Below are positions 11,601-19,472 of a DNA stretch of 64,000 nucleotides, piece by piece (position 1 is the first letter of the stretch; every line of letters begins with the position of its first letter). The position numbers and the translations under genes are program-made. The notes below the pieces were generated by a model. The model was given only the letters and a program-made list of their open reading frames with translations, did not search any database and was not told where the DNA came from. Origin of the DNA: IMCC45349 sp047219225 (GTDB taxonomy: Bacteria > Bacteroidota > Bacteroidia > Flavobacteriales > Flavobacteriaceae); NCBI RefSeq assembly GCF_047219225.1, contig NZ_CP178208.1:3100001-3164000 (forward strand). Reading direction: 5' to 3'.

Positions 11601-13873
11601 GGTGTGTCAATTGAAAACACATTACTTGTTTGAAAGTTTATGTTATCCAAACTGAACTCATAACCAGATGGTACATCATTAACTGTAATACTTCCTAGTG
11701 TTGTACAAATAATATCTGATGCTATCACTGAAGGATTTAAAACATTTTGATATACATTAAAATAGAATTGCACAAAACAACCACCTTCAAAATTTATTGT
11801 AAGTCTAAATTGTCCTGACGTATTAGCAAGAAAATCTGGACCATTAGCAACTTCATTCCATGCACATGAATTATCTTCGTTAGCACAATCTGGATTTGAT
11901 ACAGCAGTACAGCTAGATTCGTCCAATTGTTCCCAAATTATTGATGTAGCACTAGCTATATTTGTTTGAATAAACCTAGAATCGTCTATACCACATAAAA
12001 AGATATTAGGAAGTAATTTCCCATCATTAGGACAAGTAACTACTTCGTCTGCATAAGGAATTACTGGGTTTTCAATATCACCACCAAATACTTCAACCAC
12101 ATATTCTTCTTGAATAGATTGACAAGGCGCAATGGCATTATTAAAAGAATAATAAGTCCCTGTGTTTGTAACTGTTATTGTTTGCGTATTTCCAATTACT
12201 GGTGTTCCTGAAGGATTTGTAGACCATGTATAAGAATCGTAACCATCAGCAGCAGTTAAATTTACACTGTCTCCACACAACACAATTTCTTGTGTAAACT
12301 CACAATCAAGATCAGCTAAAAAGTTAGTTGCTTGTGGTGTCAATAAACATCCTGTGTTACTATTTAAACTAGGGTCATCTGTAATTTGAAAAGTAGGGTT
12401 AAAAAATCCATTATATGTAGCGAAAGCCTGATTGTTAATTATGTTGGAACACGCATCAGCTAATTGCCCACAATCGTCTACTACTTGTACCTCTATGCGA
12501 ATTTCGTAAACAGGATCATTTTCTTCTACTAATGAATTATCAATATCAAAAATCAACTCACGTGTTGTTGGATTATAACTTGCTACAGTAACTCCTGGAG
12601 GTAATATTAAGTCTTCAGGATGATTGTAAATGATATTTATTGGAAGTATATCTCTTATTTGAAAATTTGTAGCATTGTCGTTTCCTGTATTTTGAAAACC
12701 TATAACATAATTAAGTGATGCGCCTAGGTCAACGGTTTGTCCACCAATGTCATTACCTGAATCATCCTCTACAATTTTTGTTAATACAATATTTGGCTCA
12801 ATTATTTCAACAGCAAATGCAAAGAAATAAGGGAAGTAAGTATCTCCACTTGTTTCTAATCTAATTACTCCAGAAGTAGCATCATTTGCAATAACTGTGT
12901 TTCCAGGGTTTGGAACAGCAATGACACCTGTATCAAAACCTAATGTATTGGTGCTATTTGGAACTCTGTTATTCACTGGAGTAGCATCCAGTTGTGTTAC
13001 TGAACTGTTGAAGAAGTTTGTAGCAGGACGATCTGCTGTGGATAAACTTGTACCATTAAGTCTTAATCTGTCTCCTAAAATTGGACTGTCACCTTCAAGT
13101 GTAGCAAAAGCAAAATTTGCTCTTACTGGCGCAGGTGCAGGAACGGTTCTAAATCCATCCACTAAAATATCTAAATTTGGATTATTTCCTGGTACGCTAA
13201 TAGCACTAAAACCATCAAAACTTGTAATTGATTTTCCTGGTAAAGTAGGGTCTTCATATACTATAAATAAAGACCATCCAGCAGATTGACCTGTGCCATT
13301 ATACGGATTGAATGTTGAAGTTTCCCCTAATGCAGAAGATACGTTTGCCACTGTATATGTACCTAAGTCTACACCTGAACCAAAACTAGTTACAATAGAT
13401 GTTACATCTGCAAAACATGCATAAGAAAAACTATCACCTCCATCTACAGAGTTGCCATTAGCATCATAAATTATTGTTCCTGTAATATCATTATAACCAC
13501 CTACTGGACCTTTTAGTTTTACTTGGGTTATAGGATCACTTCCAGGGTTTACAGCTCCCCAATATAATCCTGCATAAATAATTCTATAACAGTTTGGGTT
13601 AGGAATTTCTAAATCTGCACTTGAGGAACTAAAGGTTGTTGGATCTCCATCAATATCAATATACTGCATATCAACTTGATGATTATATACACTATTGTTA
13701 TTAAATGCATTATTATCTGGTCCAAGTATATTGTTTCCAATTAAAACAATATCACCTTTTAAGTCTTCATTGAACCTGGGAACAAAAGGTTCGTAATTTT
13801 GAGCATTTGTTTGAAGGCCAAAACATAATAGCAAAACGATTATGGCAATTCTAGAAAATGTAGGTCTTTTCAT
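5651..13873 (-). CDS. Giant SprB-like adhesin with T9SS type B C-terminal domain
   Basis: A 2,740-residue surface protein. A signal peptide covers 1-24; the next part (to about 450) includes a DUF11-like segment (LTKIVEDDSGNDIGG ... ASLNYVIGFQNTG). Then come about 23 SprB-type repeats of about 84 residues (about 710-2645), each built around a Cys near the start, a GG-Y-x-Y/Y-S core, GTY-V-V/I-D and a final Cys. The C-terminus (about 2650-2740) is the gliding-motility-associated/T9SS type B signal: SPNGDGVTDTW, FDIFDRYGRMV, GDYWYVV and a final basic residue. By analogy with SprB it should be exported by T9SS and carried along the cell surface as a gliding adhesin. It is much shorter than F. 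johnsoniae SprB (about 6,500 residues). It lies between two PorP-like genes in one operon. Confidence 0.9.
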   Translation of the reverse strand: MKRPTFSRIAIIVLLLCFGLQTNAQNYEPFVPRFNEDLKGDIVLIGNNILGPDNNAFNNNSVYNHQVDMQYIDIDGDPTTFSSSSADLEIPNPNCYRIIYAGLYWGAVNPGSDPITQVKLKGPVGGYNDITGTIIYDANGNSVDGGDSFSYACFADVTSIVTSFGSGVDLGTYTVANVSSALGETSTFNPYNGTGQSAGWSLFIVYEDPTLPGKSITSFDGFSAISVPGNNPNLDILVDGFRTVPAPAPVRANFAFATLEGDSPILGDRLRLNGTSLSTADRPATNFFNSSVTQLDATPVNNRVPNSTNTLGFDTGVIAVPNPGNTVIANDATSGVIRLETSGDTYFPYFFAFAVEIIEPNIVLTKIVEDDSGNDIGGQTVDLGASLNYVIGFQNTGNDNATNFQIRDILPINIIYNHPEDLILPPGVTVASYNPTTRELIFDIDNSLVEENDPVYEIRIEVQVVDDCGQLADACSNIINNQAFATYNGFFNPTFQITDDPSLNSNTGCLLTPQATNFLADLDCEFTQEIVLCGDSVNLTAADGYDSYTWSTNPSGTPVIGNTQTITVTNTGTYYSFNNAIAPCQSIQEEYVVEVFGGDIENPVIPYADEVVTCPNDGKLLPNIFLCGIDDSRFIQTNIASATSIIWEQLDESSCTAVSNPDCANEDNSCAWNEVANGPDFLANTSGQFRLTINFEGGCFVQFYFNVYQNVLNPSVIASDIICTTLGSITVNDVPSGYEFSLDNINFQTSNVFSIDTPGTYTVYIRQIGVSTNPCIFTVPDVLIRDRDFTVSTTILQPLCHGDLGSIQLAANDVDPQYTFELYDGGTLVNSVGPIMDNNYIFENLNTGTYTATVETENGCFYTEDISIIEPPLLTVTAAITVPLTCDNGEITVYPDGGTPPYFYFVNSTTDFQTVPEIVVTDPGTYDITVIDSNNCSASTTIAVDASPGPDFSVSSTDILCADIANTGTITFNVTATNGNSLEYSIDGGTTYHNSSFFSGLAEGDYDVVVQYSIGAAICETTPQTITINTNNAISGTAQLTAPYTCLDNGTITVTGVTGGDAPYMYSIDGVNFQASNIFSNLTAGTYSVIIQDANDCTLITNTITIDELNPPTDLSFSNTPITCPSNTATVTITGVTGGTGNLEYQIIAPTAYATAYQVSNSFSGLEPGTYTFQVRDENDCIYNESYTISPIPEPTVNIVLTQDLNCTVSPDAILAGTITGTAPFSYAVSIDGSAYTSLGAVGTSFTYTTPNAGTYQFEITDSNGCIAESNIITINPISLPNLSLVTQTQPILCHGDTNGAIDVTIDTTTGTPPFLININNDTTGFNYGSQTSGLTSGTYTITVTDGNSCTATDTITISEPDAINVNYSTVDITCSAGGVSQGSVIVNSVTGGTAPYNYFVTGTNGYSNSELNATGSTSVSFDVVDFGLYQINVVDANGCSVLVQDALVASPPTDLDISVAATVDCSLGGEAIVSIGSTLSSAGPFFFSIYQGPISVYPNPVGSWVPEDAPGSETATFTGLTPGVTYTFIVYDASTNCSYYEPATTPIPTNSTLSISALTSNNITCTGSADGNVSFTINSIYGSNVNVDYEVFDSLSLNSTGISGSGIVPANGALSITDLGPLPFGNYFVTVTETTGPNSGCGVVTIPFNITESAIPLNLNVSIDQNANCNPNSGIISAVAENGTAPYLYQITTSATAPLTTDTAWNSASVFNMDTGNYYVHVMDAYECVISSPVVVLPMDPEPIISAITTNICTVPEGQYEIDVTLDTVGMPPYSYSINGGAFQTMNAPFTISNLYSGNHTIEIQDFNGCGNLVNVNIPEPLEIIPDVTTIPTCNDNDGEISINTIGGSGIFTYNINPSPVSVSLSGNVFSGVPSGMYTITITDTVTSCTEDVMVSLPSAIPPTVTTTSTQVTCFGDNSGTFEININGYSGTYNYEVFDNSGASVTGVVNADTTINPLTITGMSAGSYSVVITETQTPFCTATSNVVISSPTEALSLTVLETSNVSCDNTQGTITAIANGGWGDYQYELTGDSSVAYSTNNTFTNLSAGNYIVNVMDAGGCIISESITLIEPSPINATFTPSASILDCFGDQNASITVSNVTGGQGTEYIYTLNTIAPTVSTSGPQATNVFNNLGAGTYSITISDGNECFFTSANIVINEPTPIQSNLVANSTQTCAIDATLTLSASGGTGTYSYSNDSNFSNVLGTFNTSITFPVTPGTYQYYVRDENGCISNASNEITIESLPNLTINLESTNPTINCAGDNTGSIIATAQGGLGDYSYTLQDAQGNDLTATQNNPGMFTELIAGTYVVYVESGDCTTTSAPITITEPSVGLQANFIVNDVTCSGNNDGQLIINAIGGTGIIKYAISPQLNQFFETSTFNNLSPGNYDVIVQDELGCYLTFNFDIIDPEQVILSIVPDSMFEETCEGEANGEFSIDISGGTLPYSVSLDSYDGPYITGSANQTIFDFTNLVGGDHLVYVRDAQGCESQWNITFPESVSFDPFLELEYTCDNYALNNTVTVIIDEDEAFLSELDYSLNGGPYQFSNVFTNVAPGIEQYIDVRHTNGCIKTTPLFDIEEYEPIALTLIEGDDLGEIIANAIGGTGIYQFTLNGENYGSTNVFTVTEDGTYTVVVTDSAGCQAEAIIEMEIKGPCIPNYFSPNGDGVTDTWSPGCTEDYPNLTFDIFDRYGRMVATYRVGEYWDGRYNGQELPTGDYWYVVRPNSEILRKEYVGHFTLYR
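5915..11745 (-). repeat. Array of about 23 SprB-type repeats inside the adhesin gene
   Basis: Counting by the recurring Cys-start / GTYxVxVxDxxxC-end pattern gives about 23 units averaging near 84 residues (about 253 bp). The units are well diverged at DNA level, so this is an old protein repeat array, not a recent expansion. Boundaries are approximate. Confidence 0.75.
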
Positions 13874-13891
13874 GATACTTTTATTTTATGA

Positions 13892-13924
13892 ACTCTATTA
13901 TCAATGAGGATTTTGAAATAGAGT
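13892..13924 (-). other. Intercistronic stem-loop between PorP-fusion and adhesin genes
   Basis: ACTCTATT (13892-13899) and AATAGAGT (13917-13924) form a perfect 8-bp stem with a 17-nt loop in the 68-bp gap before the adhesin start. There is no T-tract suited to full termination, so it could be an attenuation or processing site that sets the adhesin level relative to the genes upstream. Confidence 0.3.
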
Positions 13925-13941
13925 AGGGCCTTTATTATTTA

Positions 13942-16302
13942 TTAGTTTTCAATTTTCACGAGGGACATGTTATTATTATATGGTTTATTTGATTTGTTTT
14001 TAATAGCATTGTTAGCCTCGTCAATAGTACTTAGCTTTTTACTGTAGATATAATATTTACTTGTGCTTACATCATAGAAAAAGTCAACATTTAATTCTCC
14101 CGATGATATAACTTTTGTCAAGAATTCATCTCTTTTTAGTTTATCTGTATGAACAGCAATGACTAAGTAATAGCCTTCATCTACATTCTTTACATTTTTA
14201 AGTATTTGAATATTATTATCTTGCTTTTCGCCTGTATCAAAGTCTTCTGGACTTGTTAACTCATTAGTTACAATTGTCGTTTTCTTGATATATTCTAATG
14301 CAGCTCTGTCTTGTGTGTAGCGTTCTTCTTCATTGTCAAAAGCAGCACGTTTAATACGACGCTTTCTTTCAAATTCAGTGTCAATTCTAATTTGTTCTAA
14401 ACGAACTTCTAAATTTGTTTTTGTAGCTAAAGCTTCTGCTTGCTCAGATTTTAACTCATTAAGTTTTTTCTTGTAAAACAGTATTACTTCTTCGTTATAT
14501 AGTGTATCTGTAACAAAAGTATCGTCATATAGTTCTTGCAAATCTTTTATTTTTTTATTTCTAGCAGCAATAGTGCTATCTAAATCTGATTTAATTTTAT
14601 TTAGTTTATTATTCTCCTCTGAGATACTTTTAAATGGTTTTGGAGCAACAGTTATACCTTGTTCGCTTAAATCATTTTCTTCTTTTAAATCTTTTAAATC
14701 TTGATTTTTTACATTAATAATCTCATCAAACTTCTTTAATAATTCATTTTGTGAAATCTTATCAGTTTCAGTTTGTTGGGTTAATGCTAACATGTCTTTA
14801 CCAATCTTATTCTTTGGATTAGTAATCAACTCCTCTTTAGCTTTTTGTTCTGCTAATAATTTAGCCTGTGCCTCAGCTTCTTCTTTAGCCTTTTGCTCTG
14901 CTAATAACTTAGCTTGTGCTTCAGCTTCTTCTTTAGCCTTTTGCTCTGCTAATAACTTAGCCTGTGCCTCAGCTTCTTCTTTTGCTTTTTGCTCTGCTAA
15001 CAATTTAGCTTGTGCTTCAGCTTCTTCTTTGGCTTTTTGCTCTGCTAATAATTTAGCCTGTGCCTCAGCTTCTTCTTTGGCTTTTTGCTCTGCTAATAAT
15101 TTAGCCTGTGCCTCAGCTTCTTCTTTGGCCTTTTGCTCTGCTAACAATTTAGCTTGTGCTTCAGCTTCTTCTTTGGCTTTTTGCTCTGCTAACAATTTAG
15201 CTTGTGCTTCAGCTTCTTCTTTGGCTTTTTGCTCTGCTAATAGCTTAGCCTGTGCTTCAGCTTCTTCTTTAGCCTTTTGTTCAGATTGTGTTACACTTTT
15301 ACTTATTGTAGATTTAGCTTTTGGCTTTTTATCGGTAGAAATTAGTCCAACAATTTCATCATCTGAACCATAATCATATCTGTTATTATTCTTAAATCTA
15401 TAAGCAAAAGTGATTTCATGAGAAGGTCCAAATTCGTTTAAATCGCCAAAAAAATCAGTTTCAAAATTATATTCTAATGCTATAGCTTTTGTAATATTTA
15501 GTCCAATTCCTCCAGAAATTCCATATCGTGTATTATAGCCTACTTGTCCCCAAATACCTTTAGGAATCGTTAACATTGCTAAACCGGATATAATTGTTTC
15601 ATCTTTTCTGAATTCAGATTTAATTAACCCTGAAAATTTACTTTCATCAAAAAAGCCTCTACTATCCATATAACCTGTGTATAATAAATGTGCTTGAAGA
15701 CTTTGTTCTGGATTATCTTCAATCATAGCAGATGATTCTAGATTATAAGCAACTAGATTATTTATAGAGATTCCTATGTCAATGAAGTCAAATCCATAAT
15801 TAATTCCAGGACTAATAGTTAATAAGAAGTTTTCTGGAACATTTTGCAAAGATGGATCATCAAAGTTTAAAACTACATTTGAAGTGTTTACACCACTTTT
15901 GTATGCACCTATATTTAATCCAAAAGTAAGGTTGCTATCACGTGTAACATTTACATTATAAGCGAAGTTTAAAACGCCTCCAAAAGTTGTTAGAATTCCA
16001 TTGTTTTGCTGAAATAGACCAAGACCAGCTCCAATATTTTCTGCAAACCTACCAGAATAACTTGCTAAGTAGGTAAGTGGGGCATCATCAAATTGAACCC
16101 ATTCTCTTTTACTATAAATACTTATGTACTTATTTTGTTCTCTTACAAAACTAAATGTTGGATTTATAGCATATCTATTAAAGGTAAGTGAGTTTCTTAC
16201 AGGCAAAGCAAGTGCAACCACACCATCAATTTCTTCTTCTTGAGAATAGGTTTGCTGTAAAGTACAAATACATAATATGATTATCATTAAACGTATTTTC
16301 AT
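13942..16302 (-). CDS. PorP/SprF-like protein fused to tandem repeat, coiled coil and SPOR-like end (sprD position)
   Basis: A 786-residue protein with a signal peptide (1-20) and a PorP/SprF-like beta-barrel region to about residue 310. About 335-488 hold nine identical copies of a 16-residue Ala/Glu/Lys/Gln-rich unit (EEAEAQAKLLAEQKAK), which should form a long helix. Another coiled-coil region (about 490-665) and a compact C-terminal segment (about 680-786, YYLVIAVHTDKLKRDEF...) that resembles a SPOR-type fold follow. An outer-membrane protein with a long periplasmic helical arm and a wall-binding-like end would link the surface machinery to the periplasm; that is inference. It starts 1 bp after the cargo gene upstream and holds the place of sprD in the sprC-D-B-F order. 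Confidence 0.75.
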   Translation of the reverse strand: MKIRLMIIILCICTLQQTYSQEEEIDGVVALALPVRNSLTFNRYAINPTFSFVREQNKYISIYSKREWVQFDDAPLTYLASYSGRFAENIGAGLGLFQQNNGILTTFGGVLNFAYNVNVTRDSNLTFGLNIGAYKSGVNTSNVVLNFDDPSLQNVPENFLLTISPGINYGFDFIDIGISINNLVAYNLESSAMIEDNPEQSLQAHLLYTGYMDSRGFFDESKFSGLIKSEFRKDETIISGLAMLTIPKGIWGQVGYNTRYGISGGIGLNITKAIALEYNFETDFFGDLNEFGPSHEITFAYRFKNNNRYDYGSDDEIVGLISTDKKPKAKSTISKSVTQSEQKAKEEAEAQAKLLAEQKAKEEAEAQAKLLAEQKAKEEAEAQAKLLAEQKAKEEAEAQAKLLAEQKAKEEAEAQAKLLAEQKAKEEAEAQAKLLAEQKAKEEAEAQAKLLAEQKAKEEAEAQAKLLAEQKAKEEAEAQAKLLAEQKAKEELITNPKNKIGKDMLALTQQTETDKISQNELLKKFDEIINVKNQDLKDLKEENDLSEQGITVAPKPFKSISEENNKLNKIKSDLDSTIAARNKKIKDLQELYDDTFVTDTLYNEEVILFYKKKLNELKSEQAEALATKTNLEVRLEQIRIDTEFERKRRIKRAAFDNEEERYTQDRAALEYIKKTTIVTNELTSPEDFDTGEKQDNNIQILKNVKNVDEGYYLVIAVHTDKLKRDEFLTKVISSGELNVDFFYDVSTSKYYIYSKKLSTIDEANNAIKNKSNKPYNNNMSLVKIEN
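14851..15282. repeat. 48-bp tandem repeat, nine units, in-frame
   Basis: Nine head-to-tail 48-bp units inside the PorP-fusion gene. All nine encode the same 16 residues. The DNA units differ only at synonymous positions; units 4, 7 and 8 are identical to each other. Partial unit sequence flanks the array on both sides. Confidence 0.95.
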
Positions 16303-16303
16303 G

Positions 16304-17773
16304 TTATCTCACTACTGTTATAGATCCTTTTTTTGTTTTGCCTTCTGATGTATTGATTATGTAATAAAAAATTTGGTTGATAGCTGTTAAATTCAAACTA
16401 TCTATAGGCCAATTATTTTGATATTCTGTGGTTTGAAGTACAACTTTTCCTGTGTTAGTCATGATTATAACTTCAGTGTTAGTTCCAGCTACATACTGAA
16501 TAGGAATCATCCATGTATCGTTTATCCCATCTGCATTTGGGCTTATCATATTTGGGATGTTTTCTACATCTGGAAAAGGATCGTAAGCTTCTTCAATAAT
16601 AAACTCGTGAGTTCTAGAGCCTGTACATCCATTTGTTTCGGTTATAATAACTTTATAGTTTCCAAATTCTGAAGCTTCAAAATAATCGTCTGTTTCATTA
16701 GTAATTAAAGATTCATTGTAAAACCAAGTATATTCTGGATTATTAGCTGTGGAGCTTACTATGACTTCTAAAGTTTCTCCTTCTTCAATAATATTAGTTT
16801 CAGGAACATTAATATCACTTTCAAATAATTCGCTCACCAAATCAATAATTCCAAATGCTAAACATTCTCCTAAATCTACTTGTACAGTAAAGGTTCCCGA
16901 TTCATCAGTTTGATACATTTGTTGTGTAGCTCCTTCTATTTCTATACCATCTTTGTACCATTGGTAATTTAAACCACCAATACTGCTTAAAGTAGTCATA
17001 CCTTGTGATGGGCAAAATGGATTCCCTAAACTTGAGGCAATTGTAACGTTTGCTTCACCAGAAGTAGCTTCACTTATAGTAACACGATTAGAAAACGAAT
17101 TTGAAGTACATGTTCCATAATTTGTTTCAACAAAATAAGTCCCTTCTTCATTTACCATTAATGCATTACCTTCAGCTACAAAAACTGATGTTGTTGGGCC
17201 AGTTTCTTTATACCAATTAAATGTAAGTGATGGATAGAGTAGTGGCGAGTCATTATTTCCTGTACCAGGATTATCGATAGTTAATAAATAACTGCCTCCA
17301 GAACAAAAAGCTCCAGTTGAAACTAAGTTGTTAATAGTAAATGGTGAATCTTGAATTTTATAATACGCTGCAAAACTGTTTGAGTTAGCGCTTGTAGCTA
17401 CAGGAGCACTACTTTTAACCCTTATGCGATAGCTTTCTCCAGAAGTTGTTTCAGGAATAGAAAAATTAATTGTTGCTGGTGATGTTGTTATTTCTCCAGG
17501 GTTAGAAGTATAAATAGTTATAGGTTCATCAAAATTACCCTCTGCATTAGACATTTCAACTGTAAATTGATTTGAACCATCTAAACCATTTGCTGGAGTA
17601 AATACGAAAGTTGTGCTAAATGTATTAAATGAATCGCTTGCACAAGCTTGGGTAAAACCTAAATTAGGTGTACCTATAACAATTTGTGCATAAACTCTTT
17701 TTTGTAAAAAAAGCATGCAAACAAAAAGCAAAAAAGTAAGTCTATATGCAATTGAATGTTTAGTGTGATACAT
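16304..17773 (-). CDS. Secreted Ig-like protein with T9SS type B C-terminal domain (sprC position)
   Basis: A 489-residue secreted protein. The signal peptide is about 1-29. The middle shows Ig/PKD-like beta-sandwich patterns with paired cysteines (for example GTYFVETNYGTCTS, and QWYKDGIEIEGA ... GTFTVQVDLGEC). The last about 85 residues are a type B sorting domain (MISPNADGINDTWMIP, later IIMTNTGKVVLQTTEYQNNW) ending in VVR. It is the first gene of the four-gene operon, 1 bp before the PorP-fusion gene, and so a T9SS cargo likely paired with it. Position and size suggest the role of SprC in F. johnsoniae, where sprC, sprD and sprF support SprB; direct homology cannot be tested here. Confidence 0.8.
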   Translation of the reverse strand: MYHTKHSIAYRLTFLLFVCMLFLQKRVYAQIVIGTPNLGFTQACASDSFNTFSTTFVFTPANGLDGSNQFTVEMSNAEGNFDEPITIYTSNPGEITTSPATINFSIPETTSGESYRIRVKSSAPVATSANSNSFAAYYKIQDSPFTINNLVSTGAFCSGGSYLLTIDNPGTGNNDSPLLYPSLTFNWYKETGPTTSVFVAEGNALMVNEEGTYFVETNYGTCTSNSFSNRVTISEATSGEANVTIASSLGNPFCPSQGMTTLSSIGGLNYQWYKDGIEIEGATQQMYQTDESGTFTVQVDLGECLAFGIIDLVSELFESDINVPETNIIEEGETLEVIVSSTANNPEYTWFYNESLITNETDDYFEASEFGNYKVIITETNGCTGSRTHEFIIEEAYDPFPDVENIPNMISPNADGINDTWMIPIQYVAGTNTEVIIMTNTGKVVLQTTEYQNNWPIDSLNLTAINQIFYYIINTSEGKTKKGSITVVR

Positions 17774-17871
17774 TTAGTTTAATTGTAATTTTTTATCCTA
17801 TATATTGAGCTTTAATTTCTTGGTTTATATCTTTTCTTATACATATGTTTAGATAAAAGAAGTGCTATAAA

Positions 17872-17891
17872 CCCTTATAATTTTATGAGGG
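17872..17891 (-). terminator. Weak hairpin between beta-helix gene and spr-like operon
   Basis: CCCTTATAA (17872-17880) and TTATGAGGG (17883-17891) can pair with one G-T wobble. On the minus strand the stem is followed by TTTAT only, so termination would be inefficient. Nothing else is obvious in this 166-bp gap, and I see no exact TAnnTTTG promoter for the operon. Confidence 0.25.
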
Positions 17892-17939
17892 AGTTACTAT
17901 TTGTAATTCTTAATTAAGGGTGTTTACTAATGCGAATTA

Positions 17940-19244
17940 TTAATCTTCAATTGCAACACTAGTAGGCATAATTTTGTTAATTCTTAATCTAAAATCTGGA
18001 CGTTTTAAATTTTTAGTATCAATAAAAGTTTCGGAGTCAGGACCTTTGGAATATACATTACTAAAAGCTCTGTTTCCATACCAATTTTCTAGATCTTCGT
18101 TATTGGGCCAATTGTTGACAAATATGTTTCCATTACAGTTATTGAAATAAGTGCTAGTGAATTGAATTTTTTCTAAACTTTCATTATTTATTTTAATGTT
18201 TTCATCTAGTATAACTGCTGGATTGAATCCAGAAATAACACTTTTATCTATTGAAAAAGAAGTACTTTCACCAATATATATACCTTCATCAACCAATCCT
18301 ATTTTAATATCGTTATCTAGATTATTACTAAGATTTATAAGTGTTAAGTTTTGAGCATCAACATTAGTTTGTGCACTTGAAAAGTCTATATCTTCTTTAT
18401 CATTATAAGCTAATACATTTAAACACCTAGATGCATTTGCTCCAGAAACATAAGGAGATCTTATTGCAAGAGAATTATATATATAGCTTTGGGTACCAAA
18501 GTTAAATTCATAATCATTACCACTAGACTTATAAGAGACAAGCTTGTCTAAAATAACATTACCTCCAAGTATATTAAAGGAGTTTCCACTACAGTAGCTA
18601 ACCATGATGTTTTCAATTATTGTTTGTTGACCTACACCTGCAAGTGTAAGGCCATTAAAGTAGCCATGTTTTTTGGTTCTTTTACCAGCATATTCAATCC
18701 TAACATATTTTAAAATACCAGAATCGCTGTCTATATTATTCCCACCATAACTAATGTTTGAGAATGAAGTACGAAATCCATTATTTAATGATGCTTCGTT
18801 GCCAAACTTGCTTGTAGGAGCGTCACCCAAAATAAAAAGCCCTCCCCAATCACCAGGCTTCTTTACACTTTTGCTTGAAGTGAAAATTATTGGGTCTGTA
18901 TGTGTTCCTTCAGCTATTATTCTTGAACCATTGCTAATAGTTAGTGATCCTTTTGTTTTAAAATCACCAATGATAACAGTTCCAGGTTCTATTGTAAGTG
19001 TAGTACTGTCTGTTACAAAAACATCGCCTAACAATAAGTAGATATCTCTTTTATATAATTTTGTATCGGTTGTAATCTCACCAGTTAATATTTGAGTAGG
19101 CTTTTCATATGTTATTTTATTTGGTTTAAATTCTGCCCAAGGATTTAGCCAATTATTAAACCCAAATATTCCCTTTTCTTGTTGCGCAAATGAAGTGCAA
19201 CACACTATAAATAAGAGTAGTGTAGTTAAAGTAATTTTTTTCAT
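17940..19244 (-). CDS. Secreted right-handed beta-helix protein, function unknown
   Basis: A 434-residue exported protein. A signal peptide ends near residue 20 (CCTSFAQ). About 60-330 resemble a right-handed beta-helix: TLTIEPGTVIIGDFKTKG, GSRIIAEGTHTDPIIFTSS, GDWGGLFILGDAP, VRIEYAG, LTLAGVGQQTIIENI. This pattern is common in large Bacteroidota surface proteins. No T9SS C-terminal domain or catalytic motif was found. It has its own strong promoter and lies upstream of the spr-like operon on the same strand, but 166 bp with a weak hairpin separate them, so co-transcription is uncertain. Confidence 0.65.
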   Translation of the reverse strand: MKKITLTTLLLFIVCCTSFAQQEKGIFGFNNWLNPWAEFKPNKITYEKPTQILTGEITTDTKLYKRDIYLLLGDVFVTDSTTLTIEPGTVIIGDFKTKGSLTISNGSRIIAEGTHTDPIIFTSSKSVKKPGDWGGLFILGDAPTSKFGNEASLNNGFRTSFSNISYGGNNIDSDSGILKYVRIEYAGKRTKKHGYFNGLTLAGVGQQTIIENIMVSYCSGNSFNILGGNVILDKLVSYKSSGNDYEFNFGTQSYIYNSLAIRSPYVSGANASRCLNVLAYNDKEDIDFSSAQTNVDAQNLTLINLSNNLDNDIKIGLVDEGIYIGESTSFSIDKSVISGFNPAVILDENIKINNESLEKIQFTSTYFNNCNGNIFVNNWPNNEDLENWYGNRAFSNVYSKGPDSETFIDTKNLKRPDFRLRINKIMPTSVAIED

Positions 19245-19282
19245 TTTGGTTAAGTTTAGGTTGGAGGGAGATTACATCATAT

Positions 19283-19314
19283 CAAACATATAAACATTAT
19301 ACTTAAAACGCAAA
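19283..19314 (-). promoter_or_regulatory. Strong Bacteroidota promoter for the beta-helix gene
   Basis: Read on the minus strand: TTTG (19311-19314), 20 nt, then TATGTTTG (19283-19290). Both the -33 TTTG and the -7 TAnnTTTG match the Bacteroidota consensus with ideal spacing. The -7 box ends 38 nt before the ATG at 19244. Confidence 0.6.
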
Positions 19315-19419
19315 TAATATCGATGTAATGCTTTTTTTTGTAAGAATTTTCTATTTTAAATGAAATTTTACACTAATTGTTATGTGAAAAATAAAGAGTA
19401 TAAATATTGAGCAATAAAA

Positions 19420-19446
19420 AAGCCTTGGCAATAATCACCAAGGCTT
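19420..19446 (-). terminator. Rho-independent terminator of the 150-residue protein gene
   Basis: A perfect 9-bp stem AAGCCTTGG / CCAAGGCTT with a 9-nt loop. On the minus strand it is followed by TTTTTATTG, 27 bp after the stop codon. Confidence 0.85.
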
Positions 19447-19472
19447 AAATAAAATGAGTTGAAATAACTTAA

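Noticed and set aside
5915..11745. Regular spacing suggestive of a CRISPR or satellite array
   Set aside because: The periodicity is protein-level (SprB repeats of about 253 bp); DNA units are diverged and there are no short identical repeats with spacers.
12897..13289. Plus-strand frame antisense to the adhesin N-terminal region
   Set aside because: Shadow of the adhesin gene; low-complexity composition and no start context.
14792..15373. Long plus-strand open frame (193 codons) rich in Ala/Cys/Ser
   Set aside because: It is the antisense of the 48-bp repeat in the PorP-fusion gene. The periodic frame is open only because the repeat lacks stops in that frame.
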